A stretch of 64,000 nt of DNA. Source: SHVO01 sp041905525. Lineage in GTDB: Bacteria; Pseudomonadota; Alphaproteobacteria; Rhodospirillales; Rhodospirillaceae. The stretch lies in contig JAYRKY010000014.1 in assembly GCA_041905525.1 (NCBI GenBank), forward strand, positions 1 through 64,000, written 5' to 3'. The notes beneath the pieces were generated by a model that was given only the letters and a program-made list of their open reading frames with translations, did not search any database and was not told where the DNA came from. Below, piece by piece: positions 54,034 to 63,724 of this stretch. Every line of letters starts with the position of its first letter. Position 1 is the stretch's first letter. Made by a program: the position numbers and the translations under genes.

Positions 54034-54136
54034 ATGTGCCCCGCCCTGATTGGAATGGCCCCGGGGGAGTATAGCCGGGATTGAGGGGTGGTGCAGGGGG
54101 CTCGCACGGAGTGGGCGTCGGCGCGCCAAGGCGCTC

Positions 54137-54173
54137 ACGAAAAATGGGCTCAGGTCGGTAACCTGAGCCCATT
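54137..54173 (-). terminator. Rho-independent terminator (minus strand)
   Basis: Arms AATGGGCTCAGGT (54143-54155) and ACCTGAGCCCATT (54161-54173), 5-nt loop; on the minus strand TTTTTCG follows. Terminates the DUF1236-like gene at 54204. Confidence 0.85.
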
Positions 54174-54203
54174 GCTTTATCGGAGTGAAGAAACGAGCCG
54201 CGC

Positions 54204-54542
54204 CTAGTCGTTCCAGACGTGGATGACTTTGCGGGTGGTTTTATCGACGATCACCGGGTCATCGTTGATGATCACGTAGGCGTATTTATCGGGTTGTTCG
54301 ACGTGGATCGTGCTGGGCAGCGGATGCACGGTGATGGTCTGCGGCAGCGAGGCGCCCACCTGCACGTTCACTTTCGGATCGACCACCGGCTCGAACTTCT
54401 TCGTCACGGATTCCTGACGGATGATGTTGCCGTATTCGTCCGACCAGGTGCTGGTCGTCGTAGTCGTCGTGGCCGATTGGGCGAACGCCGCGCCTGAAAT
54501 CAGGAGCGCCGCGGCAAGGGTGGGGAGCACTGAGCGTTTCAT
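54204..54542 (-). CDS. Small secreted DUF1236-like protein
   Basis: 112 residues: signal peptide (MKRSVLPTLAAALLISGAAF, cut after AFA), Thr-rich segment, then LPQTITVHPLPSTIHVEQPD and YAYVIINDDPVIVDKTTRKV, ending IHVWND. The last part resembles DUF1236 repeats, small periplasmic domains common in rhizobia-like bacteria. AAGGAGAG precedes the ATG. Function unknown. Confidence 0.75.
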   Translation of the reverse strand: MKRSVLPTLAAALLISGAAFAQSATTTTTTSTWSDEYGNIIRQESVTKKFEPVVDPKVNVQVGASLPQTITVHPLPSTIHVEQPDKYAYVIINDDPVIVDKTTRKVIHVWND

Positions 54543-54936
54543 AGGATTCTCTCCTTATTATTGTAGGTGCCGTGCGGCGGGTGACGCACGGACATAAACG
54601 GATATGGGACCGCGGAAGGAGAAGCCCACAGGCGGAGCGGGAGAAGGAGACGGGTGTGCGCGTCGGGGGAACTCGCGTGGGAATCATTCAGTGTCATTAC
54701 CCGCTTAAGGCGGGCAATCCAGGAAGGGGTGCGAAGGGGGGAGAGAAATCCCCGGGGCGCGTCAGTCGCGCGGGGAAGGATTACAGGCGTAAAAATGGAG
54801 TACGCATTGGCCCGCATATACTGCGTCTGCACTATTTCCGCTCTGCCCGCGTTTGTGACGGTGCGCGTGGCGGCTTTTTTGGGGCGGGGAAAGGGCTTAA
54901 GCTGCGGGCATCGTTTCATTCCAGAGGGGGGACTTC
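54543..54936. other. Gap between the DUF1236-like and amidase genes
   Basis: 394 nt between divergent genes, without a believable gene. A small palindrome, CCCGC-TTAAG-GCGGG (54700-54714), extended by ATTA/CAAT flanks, looks like a REP-type element. Confidence 0.45.
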
Positions 54937-56568
54937 ATGACTGTTCGAGCGGTGACGCGGCGGGTGTTGATGGCCGGGGCGGCGACGGCGGTGCTGGCGC
55001 TGGGCCTTGCGGGCTGCGGCGAGAAGAAACAGGCGCAGGCGCCTTACGAGGTGGAGGAGGTGATGCTGTCGCAGATCTCCGCCGACCTCGCGGCCGGCAA
55101 GACCACAGCGGTGGCGGTGACGCAGGGCTATATCGACCGCATCAAGAAATACGACAGCGCGCTGCACTGCGTGATCGGGGTGATGCCGGATGCGATCCAG
55201 CAGGCCGAGGCGTCGGACGCGCGGCGTAAAGCGGGTAAGGCGCTGGGTCCGTTGGACGGTATTCCCATCCTCCTCAAGGACAATATCGATGCGGCCGGTC
55301 TGCCGACGACGGCAGGCTCCTATGCGCTCGAACATAATGTGAAGCCCGATGCGGAAGTGACCAAGCGCCTGCGCGCGGCGGGTGCGGTGATCCTCGGCAA
55401 AGCCAACCTGTCGCAGTTCGCCGGCTGGCGTCCGGCCGAGACGGTGCTGAATAGTTCCACTGTCGGCGGCGAATGCCGCAACCCCTACGACCTGACGCGC
55501 AGCCCGGGCGGTTCGTCCTCGGGCGGCGGCGCCACCACGGCCGCGAGCTTCGCCGCCGCCAATATCGGCAGCGACACGACGGGATCGATCATCGGGCCGT
55601 CGTCGTTCAACGGCATTGTCGGGCTGCGGCCGACCATCGCGCTGGTGCCGCGCACCGGCGTGGTGCCGATCAGCGCGACCATGGACACCACCGGGCCGAT
55701 GGCGCGCAGCGTGCGCGATGCGGCCATGCTGCTGACGGTCATGGCGGGAACCGATCCGCGCGATCCGGCCAGCGCCGAAGCCGATGCGCATAAGACTGAC
55801 TACGCCGCGGCCTTGTCGACCGAGGCCCTGAAAGGGAAGCGTTTGGGTGTGGTGCGCGACTTCGGCGGCTACACCGAGGCGACAAGCCCTGTGTTCAACG
55901 CCGCGCTCGAGGTGATGAAGGCGCAAGGGGCGGAACTGGTGGAAATCCCGGAAGGGCAGTTCCCCGATCACCGCTTCGAGCAGCTGGCGATCATGTCCTT
56001 CGACTTTCGCGAGGACTTCGCCAGCTACATGAAGGATGCGCCCGACACGCAAAAGGTGCGTACGGTCGAAGAGCTGATCGCGTTCAACAACGCCGATCCG
56101 CGCGAGAGTGCCTTCGACAGCGGCTTGATCGAATATGCCGCCCGCCGCACCACCGGCCGCGCGGACCCCGAGTATACCAAGATGCGCGAGTTGGTGACCC
56201 AGCGCACCGCGCGCGACGGCTTCGACAAGGTGTTCGCGAGTTTCAACGTCAGCGCCGTGGTGCTGCCGACGCGCGATGTGGCCGACGTCATGAAGCCGAA
56301 CGGCGAGAAGCAGCCGAACCGCATCCCGAAAGACAACGCGAAGGCACCGGGCTCGGGCTCGAGCATCGCCGCGCTCGCCGGGTATCCGAACCTCAGTGTG
56401 CCGATGGGCAGCGTGAACGGGCTGCCGGTGGGTTTGTCGCTGATCGGACCCGCGTGGAGCGAAGCCGATCTCTTGGCGATGGGCTATGCCTATGAACAAG
56501 CCGCGAAGGTGCGCGTGGCACCGACCGCTTACAAGGAAGCGGTAGCCGCGGCGGGGGAGAAGAAGTAG
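54937..56568 (+). CDS. Amidase-signature lipoprotein
   Basis: 543 residues. N-terminal lipoprotein signal with lipobox LAGC (Cys27), then the amidase signature domain: LDGIPILLKDNIDAAGLPTT (catalytic Lys), RSPGGSSSGGGATTAASFAA (cis-Ser and region) and NIGSDTTGSIIGPSSFNGIV (nucleophile Ser). C-terminal block IAALAGYPNLSVPMGSVNGL is also typical. Hydrolyses amides outside the inner membrane; the substrate cannot be told. Not GatA, which is cytoplasmic. GAGGGGG precedes the ATG. Confidence 0.92.
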   Translation: MTVRAVTRRVLMAGAATAVLALGLAGCGEKKQAQAPYEVEEVMLSQISADLAAGKTTAVAVTQGYIDRIKKYDSALHCVIGVMPDAIQQAEASDARRKAGKALGPLDGIPILLKDNIDAAGLPTTAGSYALEHNVKPDAEVTKRLRAAGAVILGKANLSQFAGWRPAETVLNSSTVGGECRNPYDLTRSPGGSSSGGGATTAASFAAANIGSDTTGSIIGPSSFNGIVGLRPTIALVPRTGVVPISATMDTTGPMARSVRDAAMLLTVMAGTDPRDPASAEADAHKTDYAAALSTEALKGKRLGVVRDFGGYTEATSPVFNAALEVMKAQGAELVEIPEGQFPDHRFEQLAIMSFDFREDFASYMKDAPDTQKVRTVEELIAFNNADPRESAFDSGLIEYAARRTTGRADPEYTKMRELVTQRTARDGFDKVFASFNVSAVVLPTRDVADVMKPNGEKQPNRIPKDNAKAPGSGSSIAALAGYPNLSVPMGSVNGLPVGLSLIGPAWSEADLLAMGYAYEQAAKVRVAPTAYKEAVAAAGEKK

Positions 56569-56593
56569 CGGGAACGCACGCGACAGACGCGAG

Positions 56594-56625
56594 AAAAGGG
56601 GTCGGGGGTTCCTGGCCCCTTTTTC
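56594..56625 (+). terminator. Terminator after the amidase gene
   Basis: AAAAGGGG (56594-56601) pairs with CCCCTTTT (56616-56623), followed by TTCTTT. Confidence 0.7.
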
Positions 56626-56768
56626 TTTAGAGGAGTCGCCGCGGCGGCCTACCGCCTTATGCTGTCCGCTCACGAAAGGAGGTCAGACGCCAATTCCGAA
56701 TAGAGCCTTCGTGCCGATGAATAATCTTTAGCGGAATGGGTATCTGACCGCGTTTCGTTCGCTATACT

Positions 56769-56781
56769 CGTGCCTGACCCC
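56769..56781. repeat. Half copy of a CGTGCCTGACCCC palindrome
   Basis: CGTGCCTGACCCC, the same sequence as one arm of the palindrome at 60853-60884. It contains the GTG at 56770, which is therefore an unlikely start for the next gene. Confidence 0.45.
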
Positions 56782-56802
56782 AATCCTTTGCTCTCATTCG
56801 GT

Positions 56803-57903
56803 ATGAACCTCTTTCAACGACTCAACGAAGCGCGGGAGCGACGCCGCGGGGAGCTGCGCCATGCGGTGCGGCTCACGGTGGCGGCCGTCATCGCCTATTT
56901 TGTCGGTGAAACGCTTGCGCTGCCGCAGGCGTATTGGGCGGTGTTCACGGCTGTGCTGGTAAGTCAGGCCAGTGTCGGTGGCTCGGTGAAGGCGGCCGGC
57001 GATTGGCTGATTGGCACGCTGGGCGGTGGCGCCTATGCGGCGTTGGTGAGCACGCTGGTACCCGAAGGGGATCCAGTGACCAAGGGCGCGGCGCTGGGCG
57101 CGGCGCTATTGCCGCTCGCGTTCCTGGCCGCGGTGCGGCCCACCTTCCGGTTCGCGCCGGTGACGGGCGTAATCATAATTTTAATCGCGCCGATCACGCA
57201 GATGTCGCCGCTGGAAGCGGCGATGAACCGCTTGATCGAAATCTGTCTGGGCGGGGCGATCGGCATTGTCACGTCCCTGTTCGTGTTGCCGGCGCGCGCG
57301 TCGGGCATTCTCAATCAGGCGGCGGCGCGCGGGCTTGAAACTCTGGCCGCGATCCTTGCGCTGCTGCCGCGTCTGCACCAGGGCGGTGAGGTGGAAGGCG
57401 AATATAATGCGCGCCACGATCAGGCGCTGGTGGAACTGGAACGCCTGACGCTGGCGGTGGACGAAGCCAAGCGCGAACGCGCGAGCTTCCTGTCGGGGGC
57501 ACCGGACCCGGAACCGATACTGCGCGGCCTGCGGCGTCTGCGCGCCGACATCATCATGCTGGGGCGCGCGATGGCGTCGCGCCTACCGGAAAGCTATCAC
57601 GCGCGGTTGACGGAAGATCTGACCGGTGTGCTCGACGTGGTGCGCAGCTATTTTCTCGCCCTCGGCGAAGCGCTGCAGGCGCGCACGCCGCCGCCGCCGC
57701 TAGAGCCTGTGGACGCGGCCCTGCGCGAATACGGCGCCGAATTGGAAGCTGTGCGCGAGGAAGGGCTGACGCGAGGGCTGGCGGCGGATGTGCTGGCGCG
57801 GACCTTTGCGGTGGGCTTTGCCCTAGAGCAGTTGCGCACGAATCTGGGCGATCTCGCCAACCGCACCGCAGAGCGGGCGCGGAAGGCGGAGAAGGCGGGG
57901 TGA
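56803..57903 (+). CDS. FUSC/aromatic acid exporter-like membrane protein
   Basis: 366 residues from the ATG at 56803. About five membrane helices in the first 170 residues (AVRLTVAAVIAYFVGETLAL, PQAYWAVFTAVLVSQASVGG, GAALGAALLPLAFLAAVRPT, VIIILIAPITQMSPLEAAMN, IGIVTSLFVLPARASG) followed by a long cytoplasmic helical part. Half-size version of the FUSC family of efflux proteins (AaeB, YccS type); full members carry two such halves. Probably exports aromatic or weak acids, as a dimer (inference). Confidence 0.8.
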   Translation: MNLFQRLNEARERRRGELRHAVRLTVAAVIAYFVGETLALPQAYWAVFTAVLVSQASVGGSVKAAGDWLIGTLGGGAYAALVSTLVPEGDPVTKGAALGAALLPLAFLAAVRPTFRFAPVTGVIIILIAPITQMSPLEAAMNRLIEICLGGAIGIVTSLFVLPARASGILNQAAARGLETLAAILALLPRLHQGGEVEGEYNARHDQALVELERLTLAVDEAKRERASFLSGAPDPEPILRGLRRLRADIIMLGRAMASRLPESYHARLTEDLTGVLDVVRSYFLALGEALQARTPPPPLEPVDAALREYGAELEAVREEGLTRGLAADVLARTFAVGFALEQLRTNLGDLANRTAERARKAEKAG

Positions 57904-58082
57904 CGCCGGTGTAACAGAGGCGACCCTCGCGAGGCGCCGAGAGGTTCTGATAAAGTCCGCGCGGAATGCGGGTTTGAGGTTAGACACGAAATACGCCGCG
58001 CGGGTGCAAACGCCCCGTTCACCTGGTTGTTCGTATCTGACCTCAATTCCGCTTCATGCATTTCTTCGTTTTCGGAGTTTTT

Positions 58083-60812
58083 ATGGTCAAGAGAACTTTT
58101 CTTGCGCTGGCCGCTGCAGTCCTGTTTGCGGCTGGCGGGGCCCAGGCGCAATCCAATCTCAAGGATCTCAAGCTGGAGCTTCCGGCGTCGAAGTACACGC
58201 TGAAGAACGGTCTCACTCTCATTGTCCACGAGGACCGCAAAGCCCCGGTGGTGGCGGTGCAGGTCTGGTACAAAGTAGGCTCGCGCGACGAGCCGGCAGG
58301 ACGGTCGGGCTTCGCGCATTTGTTTGAACATCTGATGTTCAACGGCAGCGAGCATTCCGACACGGACTGGTTCAAGCCGGCGCGCGCCATGGGCGCGACC
58401 TCGATCAACGGCACCACCAACGGCGACCGCACGAACTATTTCCAGGTCGTGCCGCGGGGCGCGCTCGATTCTATTTTGTGGTTGGAATCCGACCGCATGG
58501 GTCACTTCCTAGGCGCGGTGACGCAGGCGAAGCTGGATGAGCAGCGCGGCGTAGTGCAGAACGAGAAGCGCCAGGGCGAGAACCGCCCCTATGGTTTCGC
58601 CGCGGAGCGCATTGCCCGGGCGATCTATCCCGCCGGGCATCCTTACGCGCATACGACGATCGGATCCATGGACGATCTCAACGCGGCGACGTTGGACGAT
58701 GTGCGGGGCTGGTTCCGCACCTGGTATGGTCCGTCGAACGCTATCCTCGCGCTTTCGGGTGACATCAGCCCGGCCGAAGCGCTTGAGAAAGTCGAACGCG
58801 CTTTCGGCGATATCCCGCCGGGACCGCCGGTGGCGCGGGTGAAGGAGTGGTCCGCCAAGCGCACGGGGGTGCAGCGCGACGTCGGTTACGATCAAGTGGC
58901 GCAGCCGCGGATTTATAAAATCTGGAATCTGCCCTCCAGCGCCACGCGCGATACGGCGCTGCTCGATTTGGCGGCCGACGCGCTGGCCGGCGGGCGCACC
59001 GCGCGCCTCTACAAGCGTTTGGTTCACGACGAGCAGGTGGCGACCAGCGTCGGCGCGTCGATCGACCACGGCGAGATCGCGAGCGCGCTTTATGTGACCG
59101 TCGATGTGAAGCCCGGCGTGAATGTGGCGAAGGTGGAAGCGGAGGTCGATGAGGAACTGGCTCGGCTGCTGAAGGACGGACCGACCGCGGACGAGCTCAA
59201 TCGCGCACGAACCGACATGGCGGCGAGCACGGCGCGGGCGCTGGAGAGCAGTTTCGCCAAGGCCGCGATGCTGATCGGCGCGGAATCCCTGCACGGCGAT
59301 CCGCATGCCTGGCGCAAAAGCCTTGATGTGGCGTTGGGAGCGACCTCGGCCGAGGTGCGCGACGCCGCGCGGCGCTGGCTATCGGATGGGCAGTATATTT
59401 TGACGGTGTTCCCACAGGGCAACTATGTGACCGCTGCACGTGGAGTCGACCGCGCGCAGATTCCGAAACCGGCGCCGACGACCCCTGAAACCTTGCCGCC
59501 GCTCGAACGTGCAACACTCGCCAACGGCCTCAAGCTCACGGTGGCGGCGCGGCGCGGCACGCCACTGGTCACCATGACGCTGGCGGTGGAAACCGGCTTC
59601 AGCGCGGCGGAGGCGGCGCTGCCTGTGGGCGCCGCGGACATGACCGTGGGGCTTTTGGACAAGGGGACTACCACCCGCGACGGGCTGCAGATCAGCGACG
59701 AGCTGCGCGGTCTGGGCGCAAATTTATCGGTCGGCGGCGACGATGAGCGCGCCACAGTGTCCTTGAGCACCCTGAGCGTCAACCTCGACCCCGCGTTGGC
59801 TCTATTCGCCGATGTCGCTTTGAACCCGGCGTTTCGGCCCGAGGATGTGGAGCGCGAGCGCAAGCAGGCGATCCTGGGAATCGCGCGGGCCCGTCAATCT
59901 CCGAATGCCGCGGCGGGGCGCGCGCTCCAGGCGCTGGTGTTCGGCACGGAGCATCCCTACGGACGGCTGACGACGGAGTCCTCCTTGACTGCGTTCACGC
60001 GGGAGATGGCGCTTGGCTATCACAAACGCTGGTTCACTCCGGACAAGGCGACGCTGGTGATCGTGGGCGATACGACGCTCGCGGAGATCAGACCGAAGAT
60101 CGAGAAGGCTTTCGCTGGCTGGCAGAAGGGCGCCGTCGAGCGGATGCCGGTGCCCGAGGCCCCGCCCGCGAAACCGGGCGTCTATGTGATCGACCGGCCG
60201 GGGGCGCAGCAGTCGATCATCATGATCGGGGCCGCGGCGCCCAAATGGACGGTGGAAGACCAGGTTGCGTTGGGGCTGTTCAACGATGCATTCGGCGGCG
60301 CATTCACGTCGCGCCTGAATATGAATCTGCGCGAGGACAAACATTGGTCCTACGGGGTGCGCAGTGCCATCGGGGGCGACGGCCGGGGGCCGCGTCTCTT
60401 CCAGGTGGGCGCGCCGGTGCAGACGGACAAGACCGCAGAGAGCGTCTTGGAGCTACGGCGCGAATTCACGGAGCTGGCGAAGATTCGTCCGTTGTCGCAG
60501 GACGAAATCGGCCAGGTGAAGAACGACACAACGTTGTCGCTGCCGGGGCGGTGGGAGAGCCTGGACGCGGTAAAGAACACAATCGTCGATCTCGCCTACC
60601 GCGGGCTGCCGGATGATTACTGGTCGTCTTATCCGGCGCGCATACAAGCCACGACGCAGGAGGAAATCGCGCGCGTAGGCGCCAAGTTCGTGCGCCCGGG
60701 GGAGATGGTCTGGGTGATCGTCGGCGACGCCGCCAAGATCGAGCCGGAGCTGACCAAGCGCGGGATCGGCCCACTGACCCGCGTGGATGCGGATGGGAAG
60801 GTGGTGAAGTAG
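58083..60812 (+). CDS. M16-family zinc peptidase (two-domain, secreted)
   Basis: 909 residues from the ATG at 58083, with signal peptide (cut about AQAQ). First M16 domain holds the inverted zinc motif HLFEH (79-83) in SGFAHLFEHLMFNGSEHSDT and the downstream Glu in LDEQRGVVQNEKRQGENRPY. Domains 2-4 follow; the third (GLKLTVAARRGTPLVTMTLA...) has no HxxEH, as in the inactive half of pitrilysin-like enzymes. Two-domain M16B proteases of the periplasm or outer surface degrade peptides. Frame also open to an ATG at 58056. The gene stands alone. Confidence 0.94.
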   Translation: MVKRTFLALAAAVLFAAGGAQAQSNLKDLKLELPASKYTLKNGLTLIVHEDRKAPVVAVQVWYKVGSRDEPAGRSGFAHLFEHLMFNGSEHSDTDWFKPARAMGATSINGTTNGDRTNYFQVVPRGALDSILWLESDRMGHFLGAVTQAKLDEQRGVVQNEKRQGENRPYGFAAERIARAIYPAGHPYAHTTIGSMDDLNAATLDDVRGWFRTWYGPSNAILALSGDISPAEALEKVERAFGDIPPGPPVARVKEWSAKRTGVQRDVGYDQVAQPRIYKIWNLPSSATRDTALLDLAADALAGGRTARLYKRLVHDEQVATSVGASIDHGEIASALYVTVDVKPGVNVAKVEAEVDEELARLLKDGPTADELNRARTDMAASTARALESSFAKAAMLIGAESLHGDPHAWRKSLDVALGATSAEVRDAARRWLSDGQYILTVFPQGNYVTAARGVDRAQIPKPAPTTPETLPPLERATLANGLKLTVAARRGTPLVTMTLAVETGFSAAEAALPVGAADMTVGLLDKGTTTRDGLQISDELRGLGANLSVGGDDERATVSLSTLSVNLDPALALFADVALNPAFRPEDVERERKQAILGIARARQSPNAAAGRALQALVFGTEHPYGRLTTESSLTAFTREMALGYHKRWFTPDKATLVIVGDTTLAEIRPKIEKAFAGWQKGAVERMPVPEAPPAKPGVYVIDRPGAQQSIIMIGAAAPKWTVEDQVALGLFNDAFGGAFTSRLNMNLREDKHWSYGVRSAIGGDGRGPRLFQVGAPVQTDKTAESVLELRREFTELAKIRPLSQDEIGQVKNDTTLSLPGRWESLDAVKNTIVDLAYRGLPDDYWSSYPARIQATTQEEIARVGAKFVRPGEMVWVIVGDAAKIEPELTKRGIGPLTRVDADGKVVK

Positions 60813-60852
60813 GGGCGAAGAAGGAAGAGCCGATAGAGCGCTCCCAAAAAGG

Positions 60853-60884
60853 GGTCAGGCACGAAAAGCGCTCCGTGCCTGACC
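60853..60884. repeat. GGTCAGGCACG palindrome (REP-like or terminator)
   Basis: Arms GGTCAGGCACG (60853-60863) and CGTGCCTGACC (60874-60884), perfect, with a 10-nt loop, preceded by AAAAAGG. Could end transcription of both convergent genes (M16 peptidase and MFS), or be an intergenic repeat. Confidence 0.6.
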
Positions 60885-60950
60885 AACATGACCTTCATCG
60901 TTGCTCTTCGAATCTGAGCCGTTTTCTCGGCGTGCGCGCGTGACCCGTGG

Positions 60951-62207
60951 CTAGCTCTTCGCCGACTGCGGGGCCGGAACGCTGCGGCTGATTTTGTACA
61001 TGAAGAACAGCGTGAACACGGCGGCGCCCGCGACGACATAGCCGACGATGGGATAGTGCTCGAGGCTACCGTCCGGCGCGCGGCTGACAATAGCGCCGGC
61101 GAGGGCGGCGCAGACACCGCCGGAAATCTGCTGCAGGGACCCGCACACCGCATTGAACGAGCCGCGTTTGGTCGGCTCGGGCACGGCGCTCATCAGCGCC
61201 TGCGACGGCACGATGCGCGAGAAGATGCCGATGAACAAAAGGATGTTGATCGCGATCACGCCGAGCAGCGGCGTTTCGCCGAGGTGGGTATAGAAAATCA
61301 CCATCACGATCGACAGCAAGGTACCGAACATGAACACCGGAAACTTGCCGAACTTGTCCGCGGCGCGGCCGGCCAGGGGGCCGACGAAGATCATGCAAAT
61401 CCCCGTGACGAGATAGATTTTCGGCAGGTCCGTCGCGGCGACTTTGAAGTTGTTGAGGGTGAAGTCGGCGCCAAAGGGCAGCAGCATATAGCCGCCGGTG
61501 GCGAGCAACGCGACGACGCCGTAGGCGAGGAAGTGGCGCGGCTCGGTGATGGTGGCCACGAGATGCTTGAAGGCGTTGCTCTCGGTCTGCAGCTTCAGAT
61601 GCCCGTCCACGGGCTTCATGGTGACGGCAATCACTGCGCCGACGCACAGGCCGATAACGACGATGGTGAGGAATGGCGCGTGCCAGTTCCAATGATTGGT
61701 GAGGTAGAGCCCGGCGGGAAGGCCGAGCACCTGGCTGGCCGCGAAGGCTGTCTGAATCATGCCCATCACGCGGCCGCGCTTTTCCATCGGGAACAGATCG
61801 GTGGCGATGGCCATGACGGTCGCGCCGATGACGCCGGCGAACATGCCGGTGATGATGCGGGCGAGCAGGAGGATCTCGAAGCTTTGCGCGAGGCCGCACA
61901 ACAACGTCCCGATCATGAAGCCCGAATAGAAGAAAAGCAGAAGGCGCTTGCGGTCGAATTTGTCGGCGAAGCCGGCCGCGACGAAGCTCGTGACGCCGGC
62001 TGCAAGGGCATAGGCCGAGACGACGATGCCGAATTGTTGCGGCGTTATGCCGAGGGCCGGCATGACGAACGCGCCGAGCGGCGAGAGGATCATGAAGTCG
62101 ATGATGATGGTGAATTGAAGGAACGCCAGCATCGCGACCACGAATTTCTCGTAGCCGGTGAAAAAAGGCGGCGCCTTGGCGGCGGGGTCGACGGCGGTCG
62201 CGGACAT
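60951..62207 (-). CDS. MFS transporter
   Basis: 418 residues from the ATG at 62207 (MSATAVDPAAKAPPFFTGYE). Twelve membrane helices, with the motif between helices 2 and 3 visible as GFADKFDRKRLLLFFYSGFM and the matching one in the second half as GRAADKFGKFPVFMFG. Resembles sugar-efflux/multidrug DHA1-type exporters (AraJ-like); substrate unknown. Convergent with the M16 peptidase gene. Confidence 0.9.
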   Translation of the reverse strand: MSATAVDPAAKAPPFFTGYEKFVVAMLAFLQFTIIIDFMILSPLGAFVMPALGITPQQFGIVVSAYALAAGVTSFVAAGFADKFDRKRLLLFFYSGFMIGTLLCGLAQSFEILLLARIITGMFAGVIGATVMAIATDLFPMEKRGRVMGMIQTAFAASQVLGLPAGLYLTNHWNWHAPFLTIVVIGLCVGAVIAVTMKPVDGHLKLQTESNAFKHLVATITEPRHFLAYGVVALLATGGYMLLPFGADFTLNNFKVAATDLPKIYLVTGICMIFVGPLAGRAADKFGKFPVFMFGTLLSIVMVIFYTHLGETPLLGVIAINILLFIGIFSRIVPSQALMSAVPEPTKRGSFNAVCGSLQQISGGVCAALAGAIVSRAPDGSLEHYPIVGYVVAGAAVFTLFFMYKISRSVPAPQSAKS

Positions 62208-62429
62208 GGGGGCCTTGGGAATGGGAGGGGGCAGGGCGCTAAAATACGGAGCTACAGGCCGCTTGGCGCTGCAAAAATTTTGCAAGCGGCGACGTAAAAA
62301 AGCCGTGAGCTGAAATATTTTGGAGGAGCGTCGCCTCGAAGCGCCTCCGCCGTGCGTTCATAACAGTGAACCCCGCTGTTCGCTGCGCCTAAAATCTGGT
62401 CTTCTCCCGTCCTGGGGGAGACCGGCTTC

Positions 62430-62972
62430 ATGACAGAAGTATTGCTTTCCGGGGCGGAGGCGCTGGCGGAACCGCTGCGCGGTTTCTACGCCTATTGGAA
62501 CAGCTTGCCGAAGCAGGGCGCGCTGCCGCGTCTCTCGGACTTTTTCGATCATGTACCGCCGGTCTATGCACCGTACCTGGCGATCGTAGATGTGCATGGG
62601 CCGCAGGAAGCGCGCATCCGCCTGTTCGGGACACGTCTGGTGGATCGGGCGGAGTTCGACCCGACGGGTCTTTCGGTCGCAAATATCTATATGGAGTCCC
62701 TGCGCCGAAAGATTCACGATGTGATGTGGGCCGCGGTGCAGACGCCGTGCGGCTACCTCGTGCATCGCACGATCGTGGTGCGGAGCGGCTTCCTGAACGA
62801 ACATGTCAGCCTGGGTTTGCCTGTGGAGATCCCGACCTCGAAGGTGCGCGGGGTGATCACGCTCACGCATGGCGTGGCGGACGCGCGTATGATCGATCGC
62901 GGCACGGATACTCTCGTACATGAGTTGAGGCTGGACCGCTGGATCGACCTCGGCGCCGGTGGGCCGCGGTAG
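62430..62972 (+). CDS. PAS_5-domain protein
   Basis: 180 residues. Pattern fits the PAS_5 (DUF1488-like) family of alphaproteobacteria: FYAYWNSLPKQGALPRLSDF at the start, AIVDVHGPQEARIRLFGTRL in the core and CGYLVHRTIVVRSGFLNEHV, then PVEIPTSKVRGVITLTHGV at the end. A single PAS-like sensor domain with no output domain. Known members are small proteins of unclear role. The next gene is an ECF sigma factor in the same direction (50-nt gap). Confidence 0.8.
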   Translation: MTEVLLSGAEALAEPLRGFYAYWNSLPKQGALPRLSDFFDHVPPVYAPYLAIVDVHGPQEARIRLFGTRLVDRAEFDPTGLSVANIYMESLRRKIHDVMWAAVQTPCGYLVHRTIVVRSGFLNEHVSLGLPVEIPTSKVRGVITLTHGVADARMIDRGTDTLVHELRLDRWIDLGAGGPR

Positions 62973-63022
62973 GCCGAAATATCATTGAGATCGGACCGTC
63001 ATCGCGGTGTAGCATTCGGGGC

Positions 63023-63625
63023 ATGACCGGTATTTCGCAGGATCGGGCGGCGTGGCTGGCGCGGAATGTGCTTCCGCACGAGGCCGCGCTGCGCGCCTGG
63101 CTGCGGCAGAAATACACCCTCGGAATTGAAGTGGACGATATTGTCCAGGAAACTTATGCGATCCTGGCCGCGCTTGAGAGCGTGGACGAGATCCGCAATC
63201 CGCGCAGCTACGCCTTCCAGACCGCGCATTCCCTGATACTGGCGCATCTGCGCCGCTCAAAGATCGTCTCGATCCGCAGCGCCTCGGACCTTGAGCTGGC
63301 GGGGGCGCTGTCGGACACGCCGTCACCCGAGCAGGTGGCGGAGGATCGCGACGAACTCGCGCGAGTGGCCCAGGCGTTGCGCGATCTGCCGCCCAAGGTG
63401 CGCGAGGTTTTCATCCTGCGCCGGGTGCAGGGGCTGTCGCAGCGGGAGACCGCCGAACGTCTTGGAATCACCGAAAATTCCGTGGAAAAGCGGATCTCTC
63501 AGGGAATCCAGGTGCTGCTAGCGGCGTTTGGGCGGGGCGGAAAACGCGCCGCCAAACCTCTAAGGAGTGACAAAAGCGCGGCGGGACCGGACGGTATCGC
63601 GCGCGGTGAGACGGAATCCGATTGA
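63023..63625 (+). CDS. FecI-type ECF sigma factor
   Basis: 200 residues with region 2 (AALRAWLRQKYTLGIEVDDI, VQETYAILAALESVDEIRNP) and region 4 (DLPPKVREVFILRRVQGLSQ, RETAERLGITENSVEKRISQ). Pattern and the FecR-type gene 99 nt downstream place it with iron- or substrate-sensing FecI sigma factors. A basic low-complexity tail of about 30 residues follows. Such units usually end in a TonB-dependent receptor gene, which would lie beyond the window. Confidence 0.93.
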   Translation: MTGISQDRAAWLARNVLPHEAALRAWLRQKYTLGIEVDDIVQETYAILAALESVDEIRNPRSYAFQTAHSLILAHLRRSKIVSIRSASDLELAGALSDTPSPEQVAEDRDELARVAQALRDLPPKVREVFILRRVQGLSQRETAERLGITENSVEKRISQGIQVLLAAFGRGGKRAAKPLRSDKSAAGPDGIARGETESD

Positions 63626-63724
63626 GGTTTCGTATAGGAAATCGGCCATGCCGATGGCGTTTGGCCGGCGCGCCAAACACCCCTATATGAGCCGGCGTTT
63701 ATATATAGAGTATCGAGTACGGTT

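Noticed and set aside
54916..56673. 585-codon minus-strand frame over the amidase gene
   Set aside because: Arg/His/Gly-rich shadow sequence; the amidase motifs are on the other strand.
56770..56802. GTG start extending the FUSC-like protein
   Set aside because: It lies inside a repeated palindrome arm; the ATG at 56803 fits better.
61056..62297. Plus-strand frame opposite the MFS gene
   Set aside because: Acidic low-complexity shadow; the MFS transporter is clear on the minus strand.
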